The position numbers and the translations under genes were made by a program. From assembly GCA_015065295.1 (NCBI GenBank), contig SVQN01000002.1:46478-110477 (forward strand): DNA of 64,000 nt, given 5' to 3'. Under the pieces are notes generated by a model, which did no database searches, had not been told where the DNA came from, and saw only the letters and a program-made list of their open reading frames with translations. Source of the DNA: Oscillospiraceae bacterium. Its GTDB lineage: Bacteria > Bacillota > Clostridia > Oscillospirales > CAG-272. This document shows, in pieces, positions 27,264 through 36,042 of the stretch. Position 1 is the stretch's first letter, and every line of letters begins with the position of its first letter.

Positions 27264-27836
27264 ATGGCAAAGGTATTAGTTGAAACCAGCGCACGTCACG
27301 TGCATCTTTCCGAAGAACATATCAAGATTCTGTTCGGTGAAGGCGCAACCCTCACCCACAAGAAGGATCTGTCCCAGCCCGGTCAGTTCGCGTGCGAAGA
27401 ACGCGTAACCGTAGTTGGCCCCAAGAAGTCTATCCCGAACGTAATCATCCTCGGTCCCGCACGTCCGGCTACGCAGGTTGAAATCTCTCTCACCGACGCT
27501 CGTACCCTCGGTGTAACCGCTCCCGTCCGTGAATCCGGTGACGTTGCCGGTTCCGGCGCGTGCAAGCTCGTAGGTCCCTGCGGTGAAGTAGAAATCGCAG
27601 AAGGCGTAATCGCAGCAAAGCGTCACATCCACCTCACTCCTGCTGACGCAGAAGAATTCGGCGTATCCGACAAGGAAATCGTATCCGTAAAGATCGACTC
27701 CGACGGCAGAAGCACCGTTTTCGGTGACGTTGTTGTCCGCGTAAGCCCGAAGTTTGCAGCAGCAATGCACATTGACACTGACGAATCCAACGCAGCGTGT
27801 GCATTCGGCGAATGCTACGGCGAAATCATCAAGTAA
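27264..27836 (+). CDS. pduL: Phosphate propanoyltransferase (PduL)
   Basis: Transfers an acyl group between CoA and phosphate, conserving energy from propionyl-CoA or acetyl-CoA. The 190 residues carry the two His motifs of the PduL family: ARHVHLSEEH near 11-20 and KRHIHLTPADAEEFG near 115-129. The N-terminus is short, with no encapsulation peptide, and no microcompartment shell genes are present. It therefore probably serves as a general cytosolic phosphotransacylase. Monocistronic with a consensus promoter and codon bias (GTA, GAA, AAG, TTC) that suggests high expression. Confidence 0.93.
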   Translation: MAKVLVETSARHVHLSEEHIKILFGEGATLTHKKDLSQPGQFACEERVTVVGPKKSIPNVIILGPARPATQVEISLTDARTLGVTAPVRESGDVAGSGACKLVGPCGEVEIAEGVIAAKRHIHLTPADAEEFGVSDKEIVSVKIDSDGRSTVFGDVVVRVSPKFAAAMHIDTDESNAACAFGECYGEIIK

Positions 27837-27859
27837 TTATCGGAATCCCCTTCGGGGAG

Positions 27860-28346
27860 GAAGGAAGAAAAAAGCACCGTTCCGGTGCTTTTTTCAATTT
27901 TATGCCACTACGCGTGGCGGCGCATAAGAGGACTTCCGGGGCGAAGCCCTCTTATGAATCTCCCCGCCCTGTAAATCGTTCATGGGACTCGGCCTTAAGG
28001 CCTCAGACATACAGCGGTTTGCCCGCATTCAGACCCTTCGGAAGAGACAAGGTACTGTGCAAATCTGTCCAAATCGTATGTTCACTACAAACAGCCATGA
28101 GGGAAAACTGTATTGTCAGTTCTACCTTTGGTTGAACAAAATCACTGTTCTTCCCTGCGATCTGCTGAGTGCAAACTGCTGTCTGTCTGAGCCCTTAAGG
28201 GCGAGTCCCCCGAACGCGGGGTGTCCAGAGGGTACTCCCTCTGGTTGCCGAGAGTCAAGAGAGGCTCGCAATCGAGCCTCTTTTGCGCCGTCCCGCGTAG
28301 GGACATAAAATTGAAAAAAGTACCGTTCCGGTACTTTTTTCTTCCT
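27860..28346 (+). repeat. Family B structured repeat, copy 1 (B1, full length)
   Basis: About 487 bases made of mirrored halves. Left half: hairpin GCACCGTTCCGGTGC, then GCCAC-TACGC-GTGGC, then CATAAGAGG...CCTCTTATG, then GGCCTTAAGGCC. A unique centre follows (TTCGGAAGAGACAAGGTACT...CTGCTGAGTGCAAAC). Right half: GCCCTTAAGGGC, GAGGCTC...GAGCCTC, GTCCCGCGTAGGGAC, GTACCGTTCCGGTAC. The first and last hairpins look like terminators and flank the element. Stems differ from those of B2-B4 but stay paired. Confidence 0.85.
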
Positions 28347-28376
28347 ATAAAATTTTCTTAAAGTTTTAGCAAAACT

Positions 28377-29753
28377 TTACTTCCCCCGCTTGCCGATGAC
28401 GAGCTTCGTCAGCGCAAACATCGCAATCGCGTTGGGGATAACCATCAGCTGGTTGAACATATCCGTCAGTTCCCATACGAGATCGTTCGACAGAATCGAG
28501 CCGAGGAATACGAATACCAGCGCGATGATCGAGTAGACCAGATTCGACTTCTTGCCGAACAGATAGTTCATGTTCGTGCGGCCGAACAGGTTCCAGCCGA
28601 TAACCGTCGAGAAAGCGAAGAAGAACAGGCAGATCGCAATAAAGCCGTTGCCGAGACCGCTGCCGAATACGCTGGAGAACGCCATCTGCGACATATTCGT
28701 CTTGGCGATGCCTTCCGGCACACCGGTGTTGACCATGTCTGCAAGAGGGCCGTTGCCCGCGTACAGCGTGGAGATAACCGTGAGAGCAGTCATGGTGAGG
28801 ACGATGAACGTGTCGATGAATACGCCGATCATTGCGACAACACCCTGATCGTGCGGGTCTTCCACGTTAGCAAGCGCGTGTGCGTGCGGAGTGGAACCCA
28901 TACCGGCTTCGTTGGAGAACAGACCGCGCTTTGCACCCTGGCTGATTGCAGTCTTGAGTGCATAGCCGATACCGCCGCCGATGATCGCATTCGGAACAAA
29001 GGCATACTTGAAGATCAGAGCGAAGGTTTCCGGGATGTACTGGATACGGCAGATAAGAAGAATCAGACCGCCGAGGAGGTACAGGCACGCCATAACCGGA
29101 ACGATTTTTTCAGTGAACGAAGCAATACGGTTGACGCCGCCGATAAAGATAAACGCGGAAATTGCCGCTACAACGAGACCGACAATCCACTGCGGGATGC
29201 CGAATGCGGTATTGCAGGCTTCTGCCATGGAGTTGGTCTGAACCATTGCGCCCATGAAGCCAAGCGCGAGAACCGCCGCTACCGCAAAGAACGTAGCGAG
29301 AGATTTCCCGAACTTATTCGGGAACGCATGCATGATGTAGTACACCGGGCCGCCGGAAACGGTACCGTCTGCGGAGACCTTACGGGTTTTCTGAGCGAGA
29401 ACGGCTTCGGCATAGATTGTAGCCATACCGAAGAAAGCGATGATCCACATCCAGAAGATCGCGCCGGGGCCGCCGATGAGGATCGCGCCGCAGGCACCGA
29501 CGATATTCCCGGTACCGACCTGTGCGGCAATTGCGGTTGCGAGAGCCTGGAACGAACTCATACCGCCCTTGGCAGAACCGCCGTGAAGGGAGATATTGCC
29601 GAACACCTTCTTCATCCCTTCGCCGAAGCAGCGAATCTGAACGAAGCGGGTCTTGACGGAGTACAGCAGACCGATCCCGATCAGAAGAATGATGAGGATA
29701 TAGTCAGACAGGTACATATTGATGGTTTGAACGATTTTCAAAAGGGCATCCAT
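28377..29753 (-). CDS. Alanine/glycine:sodium symporter (AgcS family)
   Basis: A sodium-coupled amino-acid importer of 458 residues with about 11 membrane segments. I start it at ATG 29753, behind GGAGGAAGCATT, not at the in-frame ATG 29843 inside the riboswitch leader. Family hallmarks include GGSAKGGMSSFQALATAIAAQVGTGN (quoted in parts: GGMSSFQALATAIAAQVG near 70), GGPGAIFWMWIIAFFGM near 110, and GLFSNEAGMGSTPHAHA near 290. A glycine riboswitch upstream indicates that glycine is a natural substrate. Confidence 0.95.
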   Translation of the reverse strand: MDALLKIVQTINMYLSDYILIILLIGIGLLYSVKTRFVQIRCFGEGMKKVFGNISLHGGSAKGGMSSFQALATAIAAQVGTGNIVGACGAILIGGPGAIFWMWIIAFFGMATIYAEAVLAQKTRKVSADGTVSGGPVYYIMHAFPNKFGKSLATFFAVAAVLALGFMGAMVQTNSMAEACNTAFGIPQWIVGLVVAAISAFIFIGGVNRIASFTEKIVPVMACLYLLGGLILLICRIQYIPETFALIFKYAFVPNAIIGGGIGYALKTAISQGAKRGLFSNEAGMGSTPHAHALANVEDPHDQGVVAMIGVFIDTFIVLTMTALTVISTLYAGNGPLADMVNTGVPEGIAKTNMSQMAFSSVFGSGLGNGFIAICLFFFAFSTVIGWNLFGRTNMNYLFGKKSNLVYSIIALVFVFLGSILSNDLVWELTDMFNQLMVIPNAIAMFALTKLVIGKRGK

Positions 29754-29774
29754 AATGCTTCCTCCAAAAAGAAT

Positions 29775-29815
29775 TAAATAAAAACAGAAAAGAGCTGTCA
29801 CGACAGGACAGCTCC
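29775..29815 (-). terminator. Riboswitch-controlled terminator before the symporter gene
   Basis: GAGCTGTC and GACAGCTC (29793-29815) form a strong stem followed on the minus strand by TTTTCTGTTTTTATTT. It lies between the glycine aptamer and the start codon, so glycine binding should decide whether it forms. Such switches usually turn genes on for glycine breakdown and off for uptake. The direction here is not readable from the sequence. Confidence 0.75.
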
Positions 29816-29875
29816 GGAGAAACGTATGCAGGCGATAGCCCAAGATACCGCAGTTGAAAAGCGGCGGGGTGGGTT

Positions 29876-29985
29876 ATAGACTCTGTCCTTTTGCCTGAGA
29901 GATTCGGCGGGAACCCGCGTTGCCCCTTCGGCAGCCGACTTATTCCGATGGGAACGGAAACTCGGCGTTCTCCAGAGACACATCC
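29876..29985 (-). promoter_or_regulatory. Glycine riboswitch aptamer (gcvT motif)
   Basis: On the minus strand the core reads TCTCTGGAGA, then CCGAAGGGGCAA, then CTCTCAGGCAAAAGGACAGAG, the classic conserved glycine-aptamer segments (last one near 29903-29881). Only one full aptamer is visible. The 30 kb side of the leader has a separate TTTTCAG...CTGAAAA hairpin instead of a second aptamer. Confidence 0.93.
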
Positions 29986-30088
29986 ATTTTCAGTCCCGCA
30001 TTCTCCGGCGATGCTTCGTACACCGGAATCCGCTTTCTGAAAACTTCATTTGTCCATGACTTGTGGGAATGTGCGCTTTATGCGCTAT

Positions 30089-30117
30089 AGCATATCACAT
30101 TTTTAGGTAAAATGCAA
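30089..30117 (-). promoter_or_regulatory. Promoter of the riboswitch-symporter unit
   Basis: Minus strand TTGCAT (30117-30112), 17 bases, TATGCT (30094-30089). Transcription would start about 100 bases before the aptamer. Confidence 0.65.
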
Positions 30118-30176
30118 GAGGAAATTACAATTTTTTTCAATTATTTTTGAATGCCAAACGGTACGTTTGGTACAGA

Positions 30177-30627
30177 AGGTAGAAAAACGCCTGAAGGCGT
30201 TTTTCAAAATTTATGTCCCTACGCGGGACGGGCGCACAAAGGGGCTCAGACGCCGCCCCTTTGTGAATTCCTGGCTTAACGTTCGGGGGACTCGGCCTTA
30301 AGGCCTCGGACAGACAGCGGTTTGCCCGCATTCAGATTTTTAGGAAGAGACAAGGTGCAGTGCAAATCTGTCCAAAGCGTTCGTTCAGTAGAAACAGCCA
30401 TGAGGGAAAACTATATTGTCAGTTCCACCTTTCAGCAAAACAAAATCTCTGTTCTTCCGTGCGATCTGCTGAGTGCAAACTGCTGTATGTCTGAGCCCTC
30501 AAGGGCGAGTCCCCCGAACGCCAAGCCGGGAATTCATAAAGGGGCGGCGTCTGAGCCCCTTTATGCGCCGTCCCGCGCAGGGACATAAAATTGAAAAAAG
30601 TACCCAACGGGTACTTTTTTCTTCCTT
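30177..30627 (+). repeat. Family B structured repeat, copy 2 (B2, full length)
   Basis: Same plan and orientation as B1. Left hairpins: AACGCCTGAAGGCGTT, GTCCCTACGCGGGAC, CACAAAGGGG...CCCCTTTGTG, GGCCTTAAGGCC. Right hairpins: GCCCTCAAGGGC, CATAAAGGGG...CCCCTTTATG, GTCCCGCGCAGGGAC, GTACCCAACGGGTAC. Left and right halves are also about 130-base inverted repeats of each other. B1 and B2 bracket the symporter gene and its riboswitch. Confidence 0.85.
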
Positions 30628-30662
30628 TTAAAAAATTTTCGAGAAAACTCCCCCTCCCCCTC

Positions 30663-30720
30663 TTGACAGATATATCGAAGTGCGATATAATATATACATC
30701 GAACCTCGATATATCGGAGT
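30663..30720 (+). promoter_or_regulatory. Promoter and dyad operators of the padR operon
   Basis: TTGACA (30663-30668), 17 bases, TATAAT (30686-30691). TATATCG-AAGTG-CGATATA covers spacer and -10 box, and ATCGA-ACC-TCGAT follows at the start site. Both share the half-site ATATCG/ATCGA, as expected for autorepression by PadR. Confidence 0.75.
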
Positions 30721-30730
30721 ACAGTATAGT

Positions 30731-31054
30731 ATGGAAGAACGTCTGAAACGAATCTATGTCCCCATGACGGAAACGGGTTTCTATATCCTCTTCTGCCTTC
30801 AGGAGGAAATGCACGGCTACAGCATCGGAAAAAAGGTCGGCGAGCTGACCGGCGGCGAAATCACCATCAGCCCCGGCACCATGTACGGCACCCTCTCCAA
30901 AATGGAAAAGGACGGCCTGATCGAATTTGCCCGTGAGGAGGACAAACGCCGCCTCTACCGCATCACCGCTCTCGGCCGCGAAATCCTTACCATCGAACAA
31001 AAACGCATCGAACGACTTTACAAAAACAGCAAAGGAGAACGCTATGAAGGATAA
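30731..31054 (+). CDS. PadR-family transcriptional regulator
   Basis: A 107-residue winged-helix repressor: MTETGFYILFCLQEEMHGYS, then ITISPGTMYGTLSKMEKDGL (recognition helix and wing), then the C-terminal dimer helix. PadR proteins sense small molecules or membrane stress and often control neighbouring membrane-protein genes. The start MEERLKR is chosen from an open frame beginning at 30680, because the upstream part lies inside the promoter dyads. It overlaps the next gene by 11 bases. Confidence 0.9.
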   Translation: MEERLKRIYVPMTETGFYILFCLQEEMHGYSIGKKVGELTGGEITISPGTMYGTLSKMEKDGLIEFAREEDKRRLYRITALGREILTIEQKRIERLYKNSKGERYEG

Positions 31055-31610
31055 CACGCTTCGGGAATTCCACTATTTCATGCTTCCCGATTACGAAAAA
31101 GAAGAAGAATATCTCCGCGAAATGCACAGGGACGGCTGGAAATTCACTCATGTTACCCTGCCGGGAATCTATCATTTTGAAAAATGCGAACCGGACGACA
31201 TTGTCTATCGTATCGACTTCAATCCGCAGTCTGCCGACAAAAAACGGGATTATATCCGGATGTTTGAGGACTACGGGTGGGAATATCTGCAGGATCTGAA
31301 CGAATTCAGCTATTTCCGCAAGTCGGCCGAAGAGGCGGATACCGAAATTTTCAGCGACAACGCTTCCAAAGTGGATATGATGCGCCGAATTTTTACCAAG
31401 CGCATGATCCCCATTCTCGTGATTTTCCTCTGCTGTGTTCTGCCGAACATCATCAACCTTAGCCGTCTCGGCATTATGCACATCCGCCCGTTTGAATACA
31501 TCCTCATCGGGCTGGTGTATACTGTATTCGGACTGTACATCGGCATTATCACGCACTGCTTTGTCGGATTCCGCCGGCTTTCGCAGAAATATTCTGACCA
31601 CGAATCGTAA
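31044..31610 (+). CDS. DUF2812 membrane protein 1
   Basis: A 188-residue protein. Residues 1-115 are the soluble DUF2812 domain (FHYFMLPDYEKEEEYLREMH, then IYHFEKCEPDDIVYRIDFNP). Two membrane segments follow near 123-143 and 155-178. DUF2812 proteins are regularly encoded next to PadR regulators in Bacillota; their job is unknown, though a role in membrane-stress or drug response is suspected. AAAGGAGAA before ATG 31044 and the overlap with padR indicate translational coupling. Confidence 0.87.
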   Translation: MKDNTLREFHYFMLPDYEKEEEYLREMHRDGWKFTHVTLPGIYHFEKCEPDDIVYRIDFNPQSADKKRDYIRMFEDYGWEYLQDLNEFSYFRKSAEEADTEIFSDNASKVDMMRRIFTKRMIPILVIFLCCVLPNIINLSRLGIMHIRPFEYILIGLVYTVFGLYIGIITHCFVGFRRLSQKYSDHES

Positions 31611-31628
31611 TTCACAGGAGACTCTGCC

Positions 31629-32249
31629 ATGTTTATAAAAACCAAAATTCCGCCCGATTACAACGATCCGGACGATACCGGCGTTTTCACCGGCACCGAA
31701 TTCCGCTATTTTGACCTTTCGGAAGTGGAAAACGAAGAAGACTACCTCACCCGGATGCACCGCGATGGCTGGAAACTCACCAAAGTCGGCAGTTTCGGTT
31801 ATTATCAGTTTGAATCCTGCGAACCGGAAGACGTTGTTTACCGTATGGATTTCAATCCCGATGCCTCCGCCGACCGCGAAAACTACCTCCGGATGTATGA
31901 AGACTACGGCTGGGAATGCGCCGTTCGTGTGGACGATACCTTCTATTTCCGCAAAACCGCCGATACCGCTGCTCCGGAATCCACCGAAATTTTCAGCGAC
32001 AGCGAATCCCGCCTCGCCATGATGAATGCCATCCTCCGGAAACAGCTCGGCTTCGCCATCTACGCCACCGTTTCCTCCACTCTGGTCGTTTTTCTGATGG
32101 CATTTCAGTCATCCCCCGACCATTTTCTGTATATCCCCGGACTGACGCTGTGCGGGATTCTTCTGCTGAATTTCTATGCCCTCCTGCTCCGCCGGATCAT
32201 CGGATTCCGCCGTTTCCGAAAAAAATATTCCATCCGCAAAGTCGGATAA
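31629..32249 (+). CDS. DUF2812 membrane protein 2
   Basis: A 206-residue paralogue of the preceding protein. It shares the layout and motifs (YQFESCEPEDVVYRMDFNP, YEDYGWECAV, STEIFSDSES), has a longer N-terminus (first 20 residues with NDPDDTGVF), and has two C-terminal membrane segments. The two copies are diverged enough to be an old duplication. Last gene of the padR operon, followed by a terminator. Confidence 0.87.
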   Translation: MFIKTKIPPDYNDPDDTGVFTGTEFRYFDLSEVENEEDYLTRMHRDGWKLTKVGSFGYYQFESCEPEDVVYRMDFNPDASADRENYLRMYEDYGWECAVRVDDTFYFRKTADTAAPESTEIFSDSESRLAMMNAILRKQLGFAIYATVSSTLVVFLMAFQSSPDHFLYIPGLTLCGILLLNFYALLLRRIIGFRRFRKKYSIRKVG

Positions 32250-32290
32250 AATCGTTCGTCACGCCGCATAATACTTCCGTAAATTCGATT

Positions 32291-32317
32291 GCCGTATCCT
32301 TCCGATACGGCTTTTTT
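32291..32317 (+). terminator. Terminator of the padR operon
   Basis: GCCGTATC-CTTCC-GATACGGC followed by TTTTTT. The ribosome-binding site of the next gene overlaps its end. Confidence 0.85.
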
Positions 32318-32329
32318 CGGAGGATAGAT

Positions 32330-32695
32330 ATGATTCCCCTGTTGCTTCCCGAAGATGCGGACTATCTCGCCCGTGCGCTGACCGCCGAATATGCCGCGCA
32401 GGAGCTTCCTTACGCCGCCCTCGTCGGAATTGCCGCCGTTGTCCTCAACCGTGTGGAAGACGACCGTTACCCCGACAGTGCCGCCGCTGTCCTGTCCGCA
32501 TGGGAAGGTGAACCCTTTTCCCTGACGCAGAATCTGCCGGACGATCCCCTGCCCCTGCTGACGGACGCCTGCCGTGCCGCTGCCGACGGTGCAGACCCCA
32601 CGGACGGTTCTCTGCATTTCGAAATTCTGGAACCGGATGTTGTGCATGAATCCCCGTATTATTCCGTTGTAATTGACAATATCGCGTTCTGGTAA
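32330..32695 (+). CDS. SleB/CwlJ-like cell-wall hydrolase domain protein
   Basis: A 121-residue protein that is essentially one Hydrolase_2 (SleB/CwlJ) domain: LARALTAEYAAQELPYAALV near 13-32 and AAVVLNRVEDDRYPDS near 35-50. LPLLTDACRAAADGADPTDG is near 75-92. SleB-type enzymes are lytic transglycosylases acting on spore cortex or wall. The presumed catalytic Glu is the one in LTAEYA. No signal peptide is present, so it may act in a spore or phage-like setting or be a degenerate copy. GGAGG precedes ATG 32330. Confidence 0.7.
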   Translation: MIPLLLPEDADYLARALTAEYAAQELPYAALVGIAAVVLNRVEDDRYPDSAAAVLSAWEGEPFSLTQNLPDDPLPLLTDACRAAADGADPTDGSLHFEILEPDVVHESPYYSVVIDNIAFW

Positions 32696-32704
32696 AAATC
32701 CCGC

Positions 32705-32738
32705 AAAAAACACCCCGAAGAAACTTCGGGGTGTTTTG
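32705..32738. terminator. Bidirectional terminator
   Basis: AAAACACCCCGAAG-AAA-CTTCGGGGTGTTTT, between the convergent SleB-like and SLH genes. Confidence 0.85.
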
Positions 32739-32748
32739 AATATTGGGC

Positions 32749-35700
32749 TTAATCGTTGTAGCCGAGAACCTTGACGCAGAAGCCGTGGAGAAGCATTGCA
32801 AGTTCACAGCGGAGCGCATTGTCGGTAGGAGTGAGCTTACCACCGCTGGTGATGAGAATGTTGTGCTTGCTTGCAAACTTAACACCTTCCTGTGCCCAGT
32901 CAGCAATCTGGGAAGCATCCTTAATGCTGGAAAGGCTGACACCGGTCGTTGCAGTAGAAACATTTGCGATTCTTTCCGCATAACGCTTCATGAACAGATA
33001 CATCTGCTGATGCGTGATCGGGTCATTCGGGCTGAACTTACCGTTACCGGTACCGTTCGTGATTTCCTCCTGAACAGCCCATTCAATGTAGGGTGCCGCC
33101 CAGGAAATCTGCTGGTCAGTCTTGGAAACGTCAATAAAGCTGGTACCGGAGTAACGCAGAGGATCAATGCCTGCGAGACGGCCGAGAACGGTTACGAACA
33201 TCGCACGGGTCATGGTGGTGGTGGGTTCAAACTTGGTCGCGGTCATACCGTTGAACAGACCTTCGCTACATACGAATGCCACTGCATCGTAATACTGTGC
33301 GTTCTTGGAAACGTCAGTGAAGGGGTTTGTCCAGTTTTTGGTGGACGATGTGGGCTTGTCTTCTTCCTTTTCGGTTGTCGTAGTGGAAGAAGTCTTCTTG
33401 AAGGTTACACTGAACTTCGCATCGCCCACGATATCCTTCAGTTCAAAGGTACCGACACCCTTGGAGTTTACCGTATAATTCGATGCGCTGACCGTCTTGT
33501 TGTTTACCTTAACAGTTTCGATCTCATAATTTTCATTCGGAGTGATCGTAAAGGTTACGCTGCCACCGTGACCGACGGTTTCCTTGTTTACAGATGCCTT
33601 ACCGTTGGTCATGGAATCAATGGTAATAGCGTAAATACCAGGAACCTTGTCTTCCTTGAATTCTAGGGCAGAGTCGTTCTTGGCAATGGCAATGGTGATA
33701 TCCTCATCATCGTAGAAAAGGGTCGCCTTGTCATCTTCGTGGGTATTGTTGATCTTTATAACGAGGTCTTCGCAATCGTCATAATCGATCCAGTCGGTAT
33801 CCAGTTCGAGCTTGTTGCCGTTGAGGTCGATGGTAATGGTAGTATCGTAGTTCGGAGCAAATGTAAAGGAAGTAAGATCCTGGTCTTCGTCTTCGCCGAG
33901 CTTGATCTTTGCAACGAAAGAATCTTCGTAGGAAGAAGAAATATCAAAAGTTTCAACCGCGTCGTCATGATCTTCCAGTGCTTCGAGAGCTTCTTCAAGA
34001 TCGTCATAAACCTTTTCATCAATCTTGGTAGTGGAGCTGCTGGAACGGTAGATCGTCATGGTTACAGCCGCATCGGAATCCATCGGAATTTCCCCATCGG
34101 AGAATTTGAGCGCGGAGCCTTCCGCAACAATAAGAGAAACAGACTTATCGCGGTAAATGAGCTTGCCGTCGTCTTCTCTGCTGGAGTTCGTAATGGTCAC
34201 AACGAGGTCTTCGCAATCGTCATAAACGATCCAGTCGGACGGGAGCTTGAGTTCATAACCGTTGAGGTCAATATAAATCGAGTTTTCGTAGTCCGGTTCA
34301 AATTCATAACTGGAGGAGAGTTCCTGATCTTCACCGAACTTGATGCGGATCGTGTATTTGGAACCGAGCGTAATGTCAAATACTTCTTCCAATTCGTTTT
34401 CATCTTTGAGAGCTTCAAGAGCATCATCAAAATCATTGAACGATTTGCTTGCCTTCAGGTAAGTGGAAGTAACGTATGTACCGCTGTAAATGGAGACGGT
34501 GCATTCCGCATCGGTTACGGGGATATATTCACGGATGGAGTAAGAAGTATCGGTAATCGACTTGGTACCAACCTTTACATAAAGCTGGAGACGTACCTTT
34601 CCGTCGCTGCCGATATCCTTGGATTCAATCGTAGTGGAGTTGGTCGTCTTATTGTATACCTTCAGAAGGAGTTCCACATTGGAATATTCTTCAAGGTCGC
34701 TCTTGCTGTCGATCAGCTTGTTTGTTCCATCAACAATGAGACGGACTTCATCAAAAATATCGTACCAGTGAACATCGTCATTGAGCTTGTCCCCAACCTT
34801 AAGTTCGATGTCATCCTTGTCCTTCAGTTCGTATTCATCGGTATCCTTATCCAGACCGGTAATCGTGACAGAATCCTTTACAGTGACGGTATAGGTATCG
34901 GAATACTGTTTTTCACCCGACTTTGCAGTAGCCGTTACAGTGACCGTCCCTGTCGTAGTGAAAGAAGAAGGAGAAAGAGCAAACTGAGAGGTAGTCAGTT
35001 CTGATTCAGAGCCGTCGGACCACTTGACGTATACCTTTACATCGGCAGACTTAGAAATCGAGTCTCCCTTGGAATATTCTATCTTGGAAGGACGTGCGTC
35101 AATACCGGTGATCGTTTTTTCGGGAGTCGTATCAACAACTTTAATGGTAACGTTCTGAGAAGATACACCCTTATACTTTACATAGAAAGTAGTATCCTTG
35201 GTGATCTTGCTTCCGAGCGTATAGTCGGACGATACTTCAAAATCCGCAGTACCTGTCTTCGCGTTAATCGATTCCGTCTTGCCGCTATTCCAGGTAACCA
35301 GAAGTCTTACTTCATTGATTACATAGTCTTTTTCTACTTCCAGACCGTCATACGGAGTAAGAACTTCAACCGATTTGACCGTATCAACGACTGCAGCTTC
35401 AACCATTACTCCAATGGTATCCTGTACAGTCGTACCATTGTAAGCATACTTGATCGTCACGTCCTGCTCACCAGCAGTCGTAAATGTTGCGGGTTCTATC
35501 GTATAATCGCCCGCATCGAGTTCAACAGCAGTACTTTTGGCATCACTGTATTTTACAGTAACCTGAATACCATCGGTATTAAAAGACTCGCCTATCGTAT
35601 ACATCTTCTGGATATCGTAGGTAGTGTCAACCTTGAAGGTACCCGCTTCTATAGTTCTCTTCTTCAGAGCGATCTCCTGAATGGCCTGTTCGGAATTCGC

Positions 35701-36042
35701 ACCATCGTCGTATACCGCGCGAACCTGTACTGTTGTAGTTTCAGCACCATCTGCTCCCACCAATCCCTTGGATTTTACCAAACCATTCTGGTCTACGGTA
35801 ATGTATGCGGAACTGTCTCCGACTACATTCCACTTAACTTTCGAGGGATCAACCGATTCCGCCAGTTCAAGCTGAAGTTCCGTATCTTCCCCGCCGTCAT
35901 ACAGTACATCGCCGCTTTTGATCTCAACAAAATCCATTCCTGCGGTCGGCGGAGTGTATGTCGTTTCCGCAAAAGCCGCTGTCGGCAGCATCATCACAGC
36001 CGCAAGGAACGCTGCGATGCCGCGCATAAACTTCTTTTTCAT
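32749..36042 (-). CDS. SLH-anchored surface protein with Ig-like domains
   Basis: A 1097-residue exported protein. Signal peptide 1-25 (ends AAFA). Three Big_3-like Ig domains follow at about 135-215, 220-310 and 312-390. Two homologous 130-150-residue acidic repeats (about 525-670 and 672-830) share SLDLNGYELKLPSDW-type and YDDCEDLVV motifs. A short basic Ig/repeat module has GGSVTFTITPNENYEIETVK. Three SLH domains occupy about 905-1097. SLH domains hold the protein on pyruvylated wall polymer. Role unknown, perhaps adhesion or S-layer accessory. No enzymatic motif seen. Confidence 0.88.
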   Translation of the reverse strand: MKKKFMRGIAAFLAAVMMLPTAAFAETTYTPPTAGMDFVEIKSGDVLYDGGEDTELQLELAESVDPSKVKWNVVGDSSAYITVDQNGLVKSKGLVGADGAETTTVQVRAVYDDGANSEQAIQEIALKKRTIEAGTFKVDTTYDIQKMYTIGESFNTDGIQVTVKYSDAKSTAVELDAGDYTIEPATFTTAGEQDVTIKYAYNGTTVQDTIGVMVEAAVVDTVKSVEVLTPYDGLEVEKDYVINEVRLLVTWNSGKTESINAKTGTADFEVSSDYTLGSKITKDTTFYVKYKGVSSQNVTIKVVDTTPEKTITGIDARPSKIEYSKGDSISKSADVKVYVKWSDGSESELTTSQFALSPSSFTTTGTVTVTATAKSGEKQYSDTYTVTVKDSVTITGLDKDTDEYELKDKDDIELKVGDKLNDDVHWYDIFDEVRLIVDGTNKLIDSKSDLEEYSNVELLLKVYNKTTNSTTIESKDIGSDGKVRLQLYVKVGTKSITDTSYSIREYIPVTDAECTVSIYSGTYVTSTYLKASKSFNDFDDALEALKDENELEEVFDITLGSKYTIRIKFGEDQELSSSYEFEPDYENSIYIDLNGYELKLPSDWIVYDDCEDLVVTITNSSREDDGKLIYRDKSVSLIVAEGSALKFSDGEIPMDSDAAVTMTIYRSSSSTTKIDEKVYDDLEEALEALEDHDDAVETFDISSSYEDSFVAKIKLGEDEDQDLTSFTFAPNYDTTITIDLNGNKLELDTDWIDYDDCEDLVIKINNTHEDDKATLFYDDEDITIAIAKNDSALEFKEDKVPGIYAITIDSMTNGKASVNKETVGHGGSVTFTITPNENYEIETVKVNNKTVSASNYTVNSKGVGTFELKDIVGDAKFSVTFKKTSSTTTTEKEEDKPTSSTKNWTNPFTDVSKNAQYYDAVAFVCSEGLFNGMTATKFEPTTTMTRAMFVTVLGRLAGIDPLRYSGTSFIDVSKTDQQISWAAPYIEWAVQEEITNGTGNGKFSPNDPITHQQMYLFMKRYAERIANVSTATTGVSLSSIKDASQIADWAQEGVKFASKHNILITSGGKLTPTDNALRCELAMLLHGFCVKVLGYND

